Of a stretch of DNA of 64,000 bases, positions 23,300 through 36,000 are shown piece after piece. The translations under genes were made by a program, and so were the position numbers. The notes under the pieces are model-generated. The model did no database searches. It was not told where the DNA came from and saw only the letters and a list, made by a program, of their open reading frames with translations. The stretch is taken from the NCBI RefSeq assembly GCF_907164915.1, contig NC_061866.1, forward strand, positions 46,989,370 through 47,053,369, read 5' to 3'. Each line of letters opens with the position of its first letter. Positions within the stretch are counted from its first letter, which is position 1. The DNA comes from Impatiens glandulifera (taxonomy: Eukaryota; Streptophyta; Magnoliopsida; Ericales; Balsaminaceae).

Positions 23300-25630
23300 A
23301 TGCAGAGGCCTCCGGCTGAGGATTTCTCTTTGAAGGAGACCAATCCACATCTAGGAGGTGGAAAATTCTCCGGTGAAAAGCTGACAAGCACCTATGACTT
23401 AGTTGAGCAGATGCAATATCTCTATGTTCGTGTTGTTAAGGCCAGGGATTTACCAAGTAAGGATGTAACCGGTAGTTGTGATCCCTATGTTGAAATTAAG
23501 CTTGGAAATTACAAAGGTACAACTCGTCATTTCGAGAAGAAAAACAATCCTGAATGGAATCAGGTCTTTGCATTCTCGAAAGATCGTCTTCAAGCTTCAA
23601 TTCTCGAAGTAATTGTTAAGGATAAGGATTTCGTGAAGGATGATTTTATGGGAAGAGTTTGGTTCGATCTCAATGAGGTCCCGAAGAGAATACAGCCTGA
23701 TAGTCCTTTGGCACCACAGTGGTATAGGATAGAAGATAAGAACGGTAGTAAGTTTAAAGGGGAGATTATGTTAGCTGTTTGGATGGGAAATCAAGCTGAT
23801 GAGGCATTTCCCGAAGCTTGGCATTCGGATGCTGCAGCCATTAGTGGCGTTGATGGACTTGCGAATATCCGATCCAAAGTTTACCTTTCTCCTAAACTAT
23901 GGTATCTTAGGGTTAACGTAATCGAGGCTCAGGATTTAATCCCTGGCGATAAAACTAGATTTCCCGAAGTTTTTGTTAAAGTCATTCTCGGGAATCAAGC
24001 TTTAAGAACTAGGATTTCGACCAGCAAGACTATAAACCCAATGTGGAACGAGGATTTGATGTTTGTAGTTGCTGAGCCTTTCGAAGAACCTTTGGTTTTA
24101 AGTGTCGAAGATAGGATCGCACCAAACAAGGAAGACATCTTGGGGAGATGCGCGATCCCTCTTCAGTATGTTGACAGGCGTTTGGATAACAAAGCCGTGA
24201 ACTCAAAATGGTATACTATCGAGAAGCATGTTGTTATTACGGAGGGTGACAAGAAGAAGGAGGTGAAATTCTCGAGCAGGTTACATATGAGAATCTGCTT
24301 GGAAGGTGGTTATCATGTCTTGGACGAATCGACCCATTATAGTAGCGATCTAAGGGCTACTGCCAAACAGTTATGGAAGTCAAACATTGGAGTTCTCGAA
24401 TTGGGTATTTTAAGTGCGGTCGGTCTGTCTCCCATGAAGACGAAGGATGGACGTCCGACTACAGACGCTTATTGTGTTGCGAAATACGGGCAGAAGTGGA
24501 TTCGAACGAGGACGATCATTGACAACTTCACGCCTAGATGGAACGAGCAGTATACGTGGGAGGTTTTTGATCCGTGCACGGTTTTAACTATAGGCGTTTT
24601 CGACAACTGTCACATTCAAGGTGGAGGAGATAAAAACGGAACTCCGAGGGATTCGAGGATCGGAAAGGTGAGAATTCGTCTTTCCACGTTGGAAACCGAT
24701 CGGGTCTACACTCATTCGTATCCGCTCCTGGTTTTGCATCCGTCGGGTGTGAAGAAAATGGGCGAGATTCAGTTGGCGATGCGGTTTACTTGTGCGTCTC
24801 TACTGAACATGATGCATATGTACTCAATGCCGTTGCTACCGAAAATGCATTATCTTCATCCGTTGACTATTAGTCAACTGGATAACTTGAGGCATCAGGC
24901 GACTCAGATCGTCTCGATGAGGCTGAGTCGAGCCGAGCCTCCTCTGAGGAAAGAGGTGGTTGAGTACATGCTGGATGTTGGTTCCCACATGTGGAGCATG
25001 AGGAGGAGTAAGGCAAACTTTTTCCGCATTATGGGTGTGTTAAGCGGGATAGTTGCGGTTGGGAAATGGTTCGATCAGATATGTAATTGGAAGAACCCGA
25101 TTACATCGGTTTTGATTCATATTCTGTTTACTATACTAGCTCTTTACCCGGAGCTGATTTTGCCGACGATTTTTCTTTACCTTTTCTTGATCGGAATTTG
25201 GTACTATAGGTGGAGGCCGAGACATCCTCCTCACATGGACACGCGTTTGTCTTGCGCTGATAACGCCTATCCGGACGAGCTGGACGAGGAATTCGATACG
25301 TTTCCGACTTCTCGTCCGAATGATATTGCGCGGATGAGGTATGATCGGTTGAGGAGTATAGCTGGGAGGATTCAGACGGTTGTTGGTGATATGGCTACAC
25401 AAGGGGAGAGGTTTCAGTCGTTGCTGAGCTGGCGTGACCCGAGAGCCACATCGTTGTTTGTTATGTTCTGTTTGCTTGCAGCTGTGGTGCTGTACGTGAC
25501 GCCTTTTCAGGTGGTGGCGCTGCTTTCGGGTTTTTATGTGTTGAGACACCCGAGGTTTCGTCACAGGCTTCCTAGTGTTCCGATAAATTTCTTCAGGAGG
25601 TTGCCCGCCCGAAACGACTGTATGCTGTGA
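23300..25630 (+). CDS. FTIP3: Multiple C2 domain and transmembrane region protein, MCTP3/FTIP3 type
   Basis: An uninterrupted 776-residue protein, very close in length and sequence to Arabidopsis MCTP3/FTIP3. The true start is MQRPPAEDFSLKET at 23300, a family hallmark; the longer frame from 23267 reads into the leader intron. Three C2 domains lie at about 38-140 (LYVRVVKARDLPSKDVTGSC), 200-310 (LWYLRVNVIEAQDLIPGD) and 360-480 (GVLELGILSAVGLSPMKTKD). A C-terminal PRT_C region from about 615 carries hydrophobic membrane spans (ITSVLIHILFTILALYPELI and an LFVMFCLLAAVVLYVT segment). It ends FFRRLPARNDCML, as in orthologues. MCTPs sit at ER-plasma membrane contacts, often at plasmodesmata, and traffic mobile regulators; FTIP3/4 act in shoot meristem signalling. 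Coding GC is far above the surroundings. The single coding exon is normal for the family. Confidence 0.95.
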   Translation: MQRPPAEDFSLKETNPHLGGGKFSGEKLTSTYDLVEQMQYLYVRVVKARDLPSKDVTGSCDPYVEIKLGNYKGTTRHFEKKNNPEWNQVFAFSKDRLQASILEVIVKDKDFVKDDFMGRVWFDLNEVPKRIQPDSPLAPQWYRIEDKNGSKFKGEIMLAVWMGNQADEAFPEAWHSDAAAISGVDGLANIRSKVYLSPKLWYLRVNVIEAQDLIPGDKTRFPEVFVKVILGNQALRTRISTSKTINPMWNEDLMFVVAEPFEEPLVLSVEDRIAPNKEDILGRCAIPLQYVDRRLDNKAVNSKWYTIEKHVVITEGDKKKEVKFSSRLHMRICLEGGYHVLDESTHYSSDLRATAKQLWKSNIGVLELGILSAVGLSPMKTKDGRPTTDAYCVAKYGQKWIRTRTIIDNFTPRWNEQYTWEVFDPCTVLTIGVFDNCHIQGGGDKNGTPRDSRIGKVRIRLSTLETDRVYTHSYPLLVLHPSGVKKMGEIQLAMRFTCASLLNMMHMYSMPLLPKMHYLHPLTISQLDNLRHQATQIVSMRLSRAEPPLRKEVVEYMLDVGSHMWSMRRSKANFFRIMGVLSGIVAVGKWFDQICNWKNPITSVLIHILFTILALYPELILPTIFLYLFLIGIWYYRWRPRHPPHMDTRLSCADNAYPDELDEEFDTFPTSRPNDIARMRYDRLRSIAGRIQTVVGDMATQGERFQSLLSWRDPRATSLFVMFCLLAAVVLYVTPFQVVALLSGFYVLRHPRFRHRLPSVPINFFRRLPARNDCML

Positions 25631-26849
25631 GAGGTATGGTATGGCTTTCTTTTCGTGTTTTGGTTTTGGATATGGTTTTAAAAAGAGAATGTAGACTCAT
25701 ATAACTTGTGTTGTTTTTCACCTTGTGGGGATTGTTTTATTTGTTTAATTTTTATTTTGTAATGGGAGGTAGTATGGTTATGACTTATGATGTTTAATTG
25801 TAGACCCTTTGTGGTAAATTAGTACCCTCTTATAGTTGGAATGAAACATATGCCCCTAAAAGAAATTAAATAATTTATCAATTAGTTTAGGAGACAAGAA
25901 ACAAGTTAGCACATATTTTGTCCCAAGGAAAAGAAACTAAAATAAGAATTCACTCGGTTTAGGTTAGAATTGTTAAACCTAGATTGCCACCCTATAAAGG
26001 AGGAGGATTTAATATAATATATTTGTAATATTTTATGCCCTCTCTATTATATCTGTTATATCTCTTTTATAAGTATTAAACTATATATATATATATATAT
26101 AAAATGAATATAATAATATTATTATAATATCTAATATTTTTGACATATATAATAAATAACTATTAATATTAATTAAGTTATTTTGAAATTCATATCAAAT
26201 ATACTGATAATATATGGCATTATATTTTTTAATATAAATTATAAAACTTTAATTAATAAAAATTATTAATTTTTATGTATAATTATATTAATGCACTAAT
26301 TATTTATAATCATTAGTAATAAAAAGAGAGTAAAAAAACTAAATCAGCGACCAACTCCGTTTTATATATAAAAAATATATACTATTATTTTTTTGAATAA
26401 AGAAGGAATGTTACGAATATAAAAAAATATGGAAGAAAAGAAAAGGGACAAGGGCCCCACCATTGAAACAGACTGCTTCAAAGGACTCATAGCCGTTGAA
26501 CTTCTAACATTTCACCATCTGGTCCTATAAAACATATAGGTTTGGTCGGATCTAGTATTTAAATAAAAAACTAATGATGATAATTTCGAGAATATACAGA
26601 ATTTTTTTTTGATAAAAAATAATATATAATGATAAATTAAAAAATACAAATTTAAAATAGAAAGTTATTAAATTATACATGTGATAATTAAGAGTGAAAG
26701 TGAAATAATGTTTATTTTTTTTTTTAATTTTGATGATTAAAATAATTCAATCCAAACAAGGTATAGATGAATTAAGTTTGATGGTGATTTAATGTGACAC
26801 GTGTCTCATGATAAAATAATTTTAAAATTAATGATATCAAAATAAAAAT
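25631..26849. other. 3' flank of the MCTP/FTIP gene and intergenic DNA
   Basis: The 3' UTR probably ends near 25800-25860. The rest is AT-rich and contains one member of a dispersed repeat pair (26400-26840). No gene was recognised. Confidence 0.55.
26400..26840 (+). repeat. Dispersed repeat, partner of 55310-55740
   Basis: Shared landmarks in the same order are an AGAAAAGGG...GGCCC...CA block, TGAAACAGACT, a CCGTT(G/A)AACTT block, ATATAGGTTTGGTCGGAT (ATATTGGTTTGTCGGATT in the partner), and 200-250 bases later ATRTGACACGTG(T/C)CT. Similarity is patchy, so the duplication is old. The class is unknown. Confidence 0.5.
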
Positions 26850-27099
26850 ATATTACATACACAAGAGAAAAAAATTATTAAAAAAATAATGATAAAGATG
26901 GATAAAAGGGAAATAATATTTTTTTTTATTAAAAAATTATGAAATAATAATAATGAGAGAAATATTTTAGTTTTAATGTGAAATTAGATAAACTTATAAT
27001 AAATAAAATAATAATATGAGAAATAAAAATTTGACATTGTACAGGTCACCTTATAAATAGGAGAATTTGTGCTTTAGTTTTTTTTTTTTTTTAACTTAT

Positions 27100-27310
27100 T
27101 TATTTATATATTTTGTCGTTAGTTTATTTATTTATATATTTTGTCGTTATCTTATTTATTTATATATTTTGTTGTTAGTTTATTTATTTATATATTTATT
27201 TATATATTTTGTAGTTAACTTATTTATTTATATATTTTGTAGTTAGCTTTTATATATATATATATATATATTATATTTTGTCTGTTAACTTATTTATTTA
27301 TATATTTTTT
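27100..27310. repeat. Short tandem modules TTATTTATTTATATATTTTG
   Basis: About six copies of a roughly 28-bp module (TTATTTATTTATATATTTTG plus (T/C)CGTTAG(C/T)), sometimes truncated. The same module is amplified at 29590-30000. Confidence 0.75.
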
Positions 27311-27639
27311 CCATAATAATAACAAGTGAGAATTAATAAATTACCTAACAAAAATATATGAATATATTTTAAAATATATATTATATTATGTTTTTTTAGA
27401 GTAATAACAGGAGAATAAATAAATTAAATAATTAATTACATACATACTTATGATAGTGGATGAAATAACAAAGTTATTAAAATTAAAATACTAAAAAAAA
27501 ATATTATTAAAAAAAAATAATGAGAGAATTTGTTTTCCTTAAAAATTGTGAAAATAATAATAATAATAAAAATATTTTAGTTAACCTATAGAATTGAATG
27601 AAAGTATAATAAATAGAGTAATGATTTGAGAATGTAGTA

Positions 27640-28440
27640 TATGCAGAGAATGTTAGAGTGTGACATCATAAGAGCGAGAATGTTAGGGGTGCTAAATATA
27701 TGTAGAGAATGTCAAGAGAGCTAAATATATGTAGAGAATGTCAGAGGAGCTTAATATATTCAGAAAATATCAAGAAAATTAAATATATTTAGAGAATGTC
27801 AGGAGAGCATATTCAGAGAATGTCAGGAGAGCTAAATATATTTAGAGAATGTTAGGAGAGCTGAATGTCAGGAGAGTTAAATATATGTAGAGAATGTCAA
27901 AAGAACTAAGAAAATGAAAATGTGAAGGAGCAAAGCTAAATATATGTAGAGAATGTCATAGGAGCTAAATATATTCAGAGAATGTCAGTAAAGTTAAATA
28001 TATGTAGAGAATGTCAGAGGAGTTAAATATATTTAGAGAATGTAAGAGGAGCTAAATATATATAAAGATTGTAAGATGAGCTAAATATATTCAGAGAATA
28101 TCAAGTGAGCTAAATATATGTAGAAAATGTCAGAGGAGCTAAATATATTCAGAGAATGTCAAGAGAGCTAAATATATGTAGAGAATGTAAGAGGAGCTAA
28201 ATATATTCAGAGAATGTCAGGAGAGCTAAATATATATAAAGAATGTCATAGAGACTAAATATATGTAGAGAATATCATAGAAACTAAATATATTTCAGAG
28301 AATGTCAAAGGAGCTAAATATATTGAGAGAATGTCAGTAGAGCTAAATATATGTAGAAAATGTCAGAGAAATTAAATATATTTAGAGAATGTCAGGGTAT
28401 AAGAATATCAAGTATAGATAAGATAAGCTAAATATATTCA
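27640..28440. repeat. 29-bp minisatellite (copy cluster A)
   Basis: About 25 copies of a 29-bp unit that reads GAGCTAAATATAT, then GTAGAGAATGTCA or TCAGAGAATGTCA, then a short purine-rich end. The two variants (ATATGTAGA and ATATTCAGA) alternate along much of the block, giving a 58-bp higher-order register. The unit resembles, in reverse complement, the CATTCTCTGC segment of array 1. Confidence 0.85.
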
Positions 28441-29239
28441 AAAATGTCAATGAAGAAATATGAAAAAAAATGTATCTCTAATTTAATTTATATATTTTAT
28501 TGTTAATCTTTTCTATTTCTATCATTCATATTGTAACCACGTGAGGAATTAAATATATTTTTTTTTGTTAGTTAACTTATTTATATATTTTTGTCGTTAG
28601 CTTATTTATTTATATGTTTTTTTATTAATAATAAGAGAATTAATAAATCAATTAACAAAATATATAAATATATATATATATTTTAAAATATATATTATAT
28701 TATATTTTTTTAGAGTAATAACATGATGAATAAATTAAATAAATAATTAAACATATATTTATTTTAATGGATGAAATAACAAAGTTATTAGAATTGAATG
28801 ACTAAATTTTAGAGAAAAAGATTATTAAAAAAATAATACATAAGAGAAGGATGAATAAGAGAAAAATAACATTTTTTTTATAATCAAGTAATAAAATATA
28901 TAAATAAATTAACTAAAAAAAATATATAAATATATATTATATTATGTTTTTTTAGAATAATAATAGGAGAATTGAATAAATTAAATAAATAATTACTTAC
29001 ATATTTATGTTAGTGGATGAAATAATAAAGTTATTAGAATTAAAAGAGAAATTTTAGAGAAAGAATTTATTAAAATAAATGCTGAAGATAAAGATAAACT
29101 AGGGAGAAATAATATTTTTTTTTTTATTAAAAAATTGTGAAAATAATAATAATGAGAGAAAATTTTTAGTTTATATGTGAAATTGGGCGGAAATATAATA
29201 AATAGAGTAATGATTTGAGAACTAAAGACATACATTGTA

Positions 29240-29590
29240 CATGTCACCTTATAAAGAGGAGGATGAGATTGTCAGTGTGTGATAGAGAATCTTATAAAGA
29301 GGAGGATGAGAATGTCAGTGTGTGACAAAGAATCTTATAAAGAAGAGGATGAGAATGTCAGTGTGTGACAGAGAATGAGAATGTGAGTGTGTGACAGAGA
29401 ATGAGAATGTGAGTGTGTGACAGAGAATCTTATAAAGAGGAGGATAAGAATGTCAGTGTGTGACAGAGAATGTTAGTAGAGAATCATGACCAAAGCTGAC
29501 CAAAGCGTGTGTGACAGAGAATGTTAGCGGAGAATCATGACCTAAGCTTGTGTGACAGAGAATGTTAGCAGAGGAGAATTATGACCAATT
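29240..29590. repeat. Minisatellite of about 43 bp (GAGGATGAGAATGTCAGTGT)
   Basis: Imperfect tandem copies of a unit containing GAGGATGAGAATGTCAGTGT, GTGACAGAGAAT and CTTATAAAGA, followed by shorter AGAATGTTAGC(G/A)GAGAA units. These are local amplifications of segments found once per long unit in 33062-41520. Confidence 0.75.
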
Positions 29591-30010
29591 AATTTATATA
29601 TTTTGTCGTTATCTTATTTATTTATATATTTTGTCGTTAGTTTATTTATTTATATATTTTGTCGTTAGCTTATTTATTTATATATTTTGTCGTTAGTTTA
29701 TTTATTTATATATTTTGTAGTTAGCTTATTTATTTATATATTTTATCGTTAGTTTATTTATTTATATATTTATTTATATATTTTGTAGTTAGTTTATTTA
29801 TTTATATATTTATTTATATATTTTGTAGTTAGTTTATTTATTTATATATTTATTTATATATTTTGTAGTTAGTTTATTTATTTATATATTTTGTCGTTAT
29901 CTTATTTATTTATATATTTTGTCGTTAGTTTATTTATTTATATATTTATTTATATATTTTTTTATATATTTTGTAGTTAGCTTATTTATTTATATATTTA
30001 TTTTTTTTCA
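29590..30010. repeat. 28-bp tandem modules, second cluster
   Basis: About a dozen copies of TTATTTATTTATATATTTTG plus TCGTTAG(C/T) or TAGTTAG(C/T), including several with an extra TTATTTATATA. This matches the cluster at 27100-27310. Confidence 0.8.
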
Positions 30011-30344
30011 TTAAATTATTTATTTATATATTTTTTCCATAATAATAGCAAGTGAGAATTAATAAATTACCTAACAAAATATATGAATATATTTTAAAAT
30101 ATATATTATATTATGTTTTTTAGAGTAATAACAGGAGAATAAATAAATTAAATAATTAACTACATACATACTTATGATATGATGGTGGATGAAATAACAA
30201 AGTTATTAAAATTAAAATACTAAGAAAAAATATTATTAAAAAGAAAATAATGAGAGAGTTTTTTTTTTCTTATTTTAGTTAACATATAAAAATTGAATGA
30301 AAGTATAATAAATAGAGTAATGATTTGAGAATGTAGTATATGCA

Positions 30345-31330
30345 GAGAATGTTAGAGTGTGACATCATAGGAGCTAAATATATGTAGAGAACGTCAAAGT
30401 GAGTATTAGAGGAGAAGCTAAATATATTCAAAGAAATATATTCAGAGAATGTTAGGGGAGCTAAATATATGTAGAAAATGTCAAGAGAGCTAAATATATA
30501 TGTAGAGAATGTCAGAGGAGCTAAAGAATGTTAAGAGAGCTAAATATATGTAGAGAATGTCAGGAGAGCTAAATATATTAGAGAGTGTTAAATGAGTTAA
30601 ATATATTCAGAGAATGTCATGGAGCTAAGCTAAATATATGTAGAGAATGTCAGAGGAGCTAAATATATTTAGAGAATGTCAGGAAAGCTAGATATATGTA
30701 AAGAATATTAGAGGAGCTAAATATATTCAGAAAATATCAAGAGAGCTAAATATATGTAAAGAATATAAGAGGAACTAAATATATTAAATATATTCAGAGA
30801 ATGTCAGGAAAGCTAGATATATGTAAAGAATATTAGAGGAGCTAAATATATTCAGAAAATATCAAGAGAGCTAAATATATGTAAAAAATATAAGAGGAGC
30901 TAAATATATTCAGAAAATATCAAGAGAGCTAAATATATGTAAAGAATATAAGAGGAACTAAATATATTCAGAGAATGTCAAGAAAGCTAAATATATGTAG
31001 AGAATGTCAGATTAACTAAATATATTTAGAGAAGGTTAAAAAAGCTGAAAGCTAAATATATGTTGACAGTGTCAGTGTCAGAGGAGCTATATATATTTAA
31101 AGAATGTCAGAGAAGCTAAATATATGTAGAGAATAAGCTAAATATATTCAGAGAATGTCAGGTCCTCTAAATATATGTAGAGAATAAGTTAAATATATTC
31201 AGAAAATGTCCTAAATATATGTAGAGAATGTCATAGGAACTAAATATATTAAGAGAATGTCAAGAAGCTAAATAAAGCTAAATATATGTAGAGAATGTAA
31301 AAAAAATTAAATATATTCAGAAAATGAAGA
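30345..31330. repeat. 29-bp minisatellite (copy cluster B)
   Basis: About 30 copies of the unit described at 27640-28440, with the same alternating variants plus longer internal duplications (for example, the GGAAAGCTAGATATATGTAA block near 30680 recurs near 30810). Confidence 0.85.
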
Positions 31331-32333
31331 AATATGCAGAAAATGTATCACTAATTTAATTTATATATTTTATTGTTAATTTTTTTATTTCTTTCATTCA
31401 TATGGTAAGAAAGGGAGGAACTAAATATCATCTAATATGAGATTAATTAATTTGTTCGTTAGCTTATTTATATATTTTTGCGTTAACTTATTTATTTATA
31501 TGTTTTTTATTAATAACAAGAGAATTAATCAACCAATTAACAAAATATATAAATATATATATATTTTAAAATATATATTATATTATGTTTTTAGAGTAAT
31601 AACATGAGGAATAAATTAAATAAATAATTAAACATATACTTATTTTAATGAATGAAATAACAAAGTTATTAGAATTGAATGACTAAATTTTAGAGAAAAA
31701 GATTATTAAAAAAATAACACATAAGAGAAAGATGGATAAGAGAAAAATAACATTTTTTTTATTAAAAAATTGTGAAAATAATGATAATGAGATAAATATT
31801 CTAAAAATATGAAATTGAGTGAAGGATAATAAATAGAGTAATGTTATAAGAACTAAAAATTTGATGTTATATATGATATATATATATATCACCTTATAAA
31901 TAATATTTTCACTTTAATTTATATTGTAACAAATAAGAGATAAAATATATGCAGACAATTTATATATTTTATCGTTAACTTATTTATTTATATATTTTTT
32001 CTTTTGATTATTTATTTATATATTTTGTGGTTAAATTATTTATTTATATATTTTGTCGTTAGTTAGTTAGCTTATTTATATATATATTATCGTTTGCTTA
32101 TTTATTTATATATATTTTCAATAGCTTATTTATTTATATATATTTTTGATAGCTTATTTATTTATATATATTTTTTGAGAGTAATAATAAGGAAGAATTA
32201 ATAAATCAAGTAATAAAATATATAAATAAATTAACTAACAAAAATATATATAAATATATATTATTTTATGTTTTTTTAGAGTAATAATAGGAGAATTGAA
32301 TAAATAAAATAAATAATTAACTACATATTTATG

Positions 32334-33061
32334 GCAAATTACTTTTCCCACCACCTCCCATATTTCCACCCCGTTCTACTCCTTAATTAACTCAAAAATT
32401 ATTTATTTATCCCTTTCATTTTTATATATTTACTTTTTTTTATCTTATTTATTTTATTTTATTTAATTATTAAGTTTTTTATTATTAAATATAATTAATT
32501 AATTAATTTTTAATATTTATTTTATTTTATTTATTTAATTAAAAATACAAAATATTATTATTTTTATATTATAATTATTTAAAATATATAAAATATTAAA
32601 ATATGTCTTGATTTAATAAAATATAAACATTTAATATTTAATATTTTATTATATTAATTATATATATATATATATTAAAATACTTATAAAAATAATAATT
32701 GAATGATTCAATTTTTTTATTTATTAAATAATAATTAATAATTAGTCTAATCATTATTATTTTAATTAATAATATTATATTTTATTAAATTATACACATT
32801 TCAATATTTAATATATTTTAAATAATTATAATATAAAAATAATAATATTTTGTATTTTTAATTAAATAAATAAATTTAAAAAAAAACATATTAAAAATTA
32901 ATTATATTTAATAAAAAAACATAATAATTAAATAAAATAAAATAAATAAAATAAGAAAGGTAAATATATAAGAATGATAGGAATAAATAAGTACTTTTAG
33001 AGTTAATTGAGGAGGGAGGGTGGAGGATGGGAATATGGGAGGGGGTGGGAAAAGCACCTCC
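32334..33061. mobile_element. Mutator-like MITE with 10-bp target duplication
   Basis: A 728-bp element is flanked by perfect 10-bp direct repeats CATATTTATG (32324-32333 and 33062-33071). The left end reads CTTTTCCCACCACCTCCCAT near the boundary. The reverse complement of the right end reads CTTTTCCCACCCCCTCCCAT, and the match continues imperfectly for about 200 bases (TTAATTAACTC, TTATTTAT and further). The core is AT-rich without coding sequence. Removing the element restores the satellite sequence CATATTTATGTTAGTGGATG seen in neighbouring units. A 9-11 bp duplication with long TIRs is characteristic of Mutator superfamily elements. Confidence 0.85.
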
Positions 33062-36000
33062 CATATTTATGTTAGTGGATTAAATAATAAAGTTATTAGA
33101 ATTAAAAAACAAATTTTAGAGAAAAAATTATTAAAATAAATGTTGAAGATAAAGATGAACTAGAGAAAAATAATATTTTTTTTATTAAAAAATTGTGAAA
33201 ATAATAATAATGAGAGAAATTGTATAATAAATATGTGAAATTGGGCGGAAGTATAATAAATAGAGTAATGATTTGAGAACTAAAGACATATATTGGATAT
33301 GTCACCTTATCAATTATCAAGAGGAGGATGAGAATGTCAGTGTGAGAGAGAATATTAGCGGAGAATTATGACAGAGTATGTGAGAGAGAAGAATGTTAGA
33401 GAGAATGTTAGCGGAGAATTATTAGAGAGAATGTTAGTGGAGAATTATGAGAGAGTGTGTGAGAGAAAAGAATGTTAGCGGAGAATTATAACAGAAGCGT
33501 GTGTGACAGAGAATGTTAGCGTTGAATTATGACAGATTAATTTATATATTTTGTCGTTAGTTAATTTATTTATTTTGTTCGTTGACTTATTTAATTATAT
33601 ATTTGTTTGTTAGCTTATTTATTTATATATTTTGTTCTTAATTTATTTATATATTTACTAAATTAATAACATGGGAGAATTAATAAATCAACTAACCAAA
33701 TATATAAATAAATCAACTAAGCAAATATATATATAAATATATTTTAAAATATATATTATATTATGTTTTTTTAAAGTATTAATCTGAGAAGGATTAAATT
33801 AAATAAATAATTACATAAATATTTTTATTAGTGGATGAAATAATAAAAGTTATTAGAATTAAAAAACAAATTTTAGAGAAAAAATTATTAAAATAAATGC
33901 TGAAGATAAAGATGAACTAGAGAGAAATAATATATTTTTTTTATTAAAAAATAGTGAAAATAATAATAAATTGAGAAACATTTTAGTTTATATGTGAAAT
34001 TTGGCGGAAGTATAATAAATTGAGTATTGATTTTAGAACTAAAGACTTGGATATGTCACCTTATCAAGAGGAGGATGAGAATGTCAGTGTGTGAGAGAAT
34101 GTTAGCGGAGAATTATGACGACAGAAGCGTGTGTTGACAGAGAATGTTAGCAGAGAATTATGACAGAAGCGTGTGTGACAGAGAATGTTAGCGGAGAATT
34201 ATGACCAATTAATTTATAAATTTTGTTCGTTAGTTAATTTATTTATTTTGTTAGTTGACTTATTTAATCATATATTTGTTTGTTAGCTTATTTATTTATA
34301 TATTTTGTTCTTAATTTATTTATATATTTACTAAAGTAATAACATGGGAGAATTAATAAATCAACTAACCAAATATATAAATAAATCAACTAAGCAAATA
34401 TATAAATATATATATTTTAAAATATATATTATATTATATTTTTTAAAAGTATTAATCGGAGAAGGATTAAATTAAATAAATAATTACATAATTATTTTTG
34501 TTAGTGGATGAAATAATAAAAGTTATTAGAATTAAAAAACAAATTTTAGGGAAAGAAATTATTAAAATAAATGCTGAAGATAAAGATGAACTAGAGAGAA
34601 ATAATATTTTTTTTATTAAAAAATTGTGAAAATAATAATAAAGTGAGAAACATTTTAGTTTATATGTGAAATTGGGCGGAAGTATAATAAATAGAGTAAT
34701 GATTTTAGAACTAAAGACTTGGATATGTCACCTTATCAAGAGGAGGATGAGAATGACAGTGTGTGAGAGAATGTTAGCGGAGAATTATGACGAGAGAAGC
34801 GTGTGTTGACAGAGAATGTTAGCAGAGAATTATGACAGAAGCTAGCTGTGTGACAGAGAATGTTAGCGGAGAATTATGACCAATTAATTTATAAATTTTG
34901 TTCGTTAGTTAATTTATTTATTTTGTTAGTTGACTTATTTAATTATATATTTGTTTGTTAGCTTATTTATTTATATATTTTTGTTCTTAAATTATTTATA
35001 TATTTACTAAATAATAACATGGGAGAATTAATAAATCAACTAACCAAATATATAAATAAATCAACTAAGCAAATATATAAATATATATATTTTAAAATAT
35101 ATATTATATTATGTTTTTTTAAAGTATTAATCGGAGAAGGATTAAATTAAATAAATAGTTATATAAATACTTTTTGTTAGTGGATGAAATAATAAAAGTT
35201 ATTAGAATTAAAAAAACAAATTTTAGAGAAAAAATTATTAAAATAAATGCTGAAGATAAAGATGAACTAGAGAGAAATAATATTTTTTTTATTAAAAAAT
35301 TGTGAAAATAATATTAATGAGAGTAACATTTTAGTTTCCAGTCATACCCACCTTTCAAACAAATTTTCCCAAACTATCCATTTTTTCATTCTAATTCCCA
35401 AACTACTCACATTCTCTCTACATTATTAATTAACCCATTAATTAACTCACTCTCTCTCCTAACCCACTAATTAACTCTCTCTCCCTCTAAACCCATTAAT
35501 TAACCCCCCTCTCTCTCAACTATTAATTAATATCCTCACTTTTAAACTATTAATTAATTCATTTTATCTCAATTAAATAATTAAAATATATTATATAAAT
35601 ATTAAAATAAAATAACACATATGTTTTATTTTTATTTAAATCTATAAATATAATATATATAGTTCAAATTAAATACACTAAATTAAATAATTTAAATGAC
35701 TATTATAAATTAAAATAAAATAGAATACATTACATAGACGAGAAATATATTGAATGGGAATATTAATTTTATAATAAAATTAATCAATATAAAATTATAT
35801 TTTTTATTATAATTTCATTATCAATTTATTCCAAATTTATTTTTCAAATTTAAATGAAAATTTCTATTATAATTTGATTATCCAAAAGAGAAATTAGGGA
35901 AGGGATTGAAAGAATAATATGACATCATATTATGACCGAAAAAAAAGAAAAAAAATAAGGAGTATATAGATAATTTTTTATTATTTTTTCAAACAATCAA

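Noticed and set aside
25136..25564. Minus-strand frame of 142 codons opposite the MCTP/FTIP C-terminus
   Set aside because: Antisense shadow of a GC-rich conserved coding sequence.
27640..31330. CRISPR-like array (29-bp repeats)
   Set aside because: There are no unique spacers of constant length; copies are directly adjacent in a plant genome, so this is a minisatellite.
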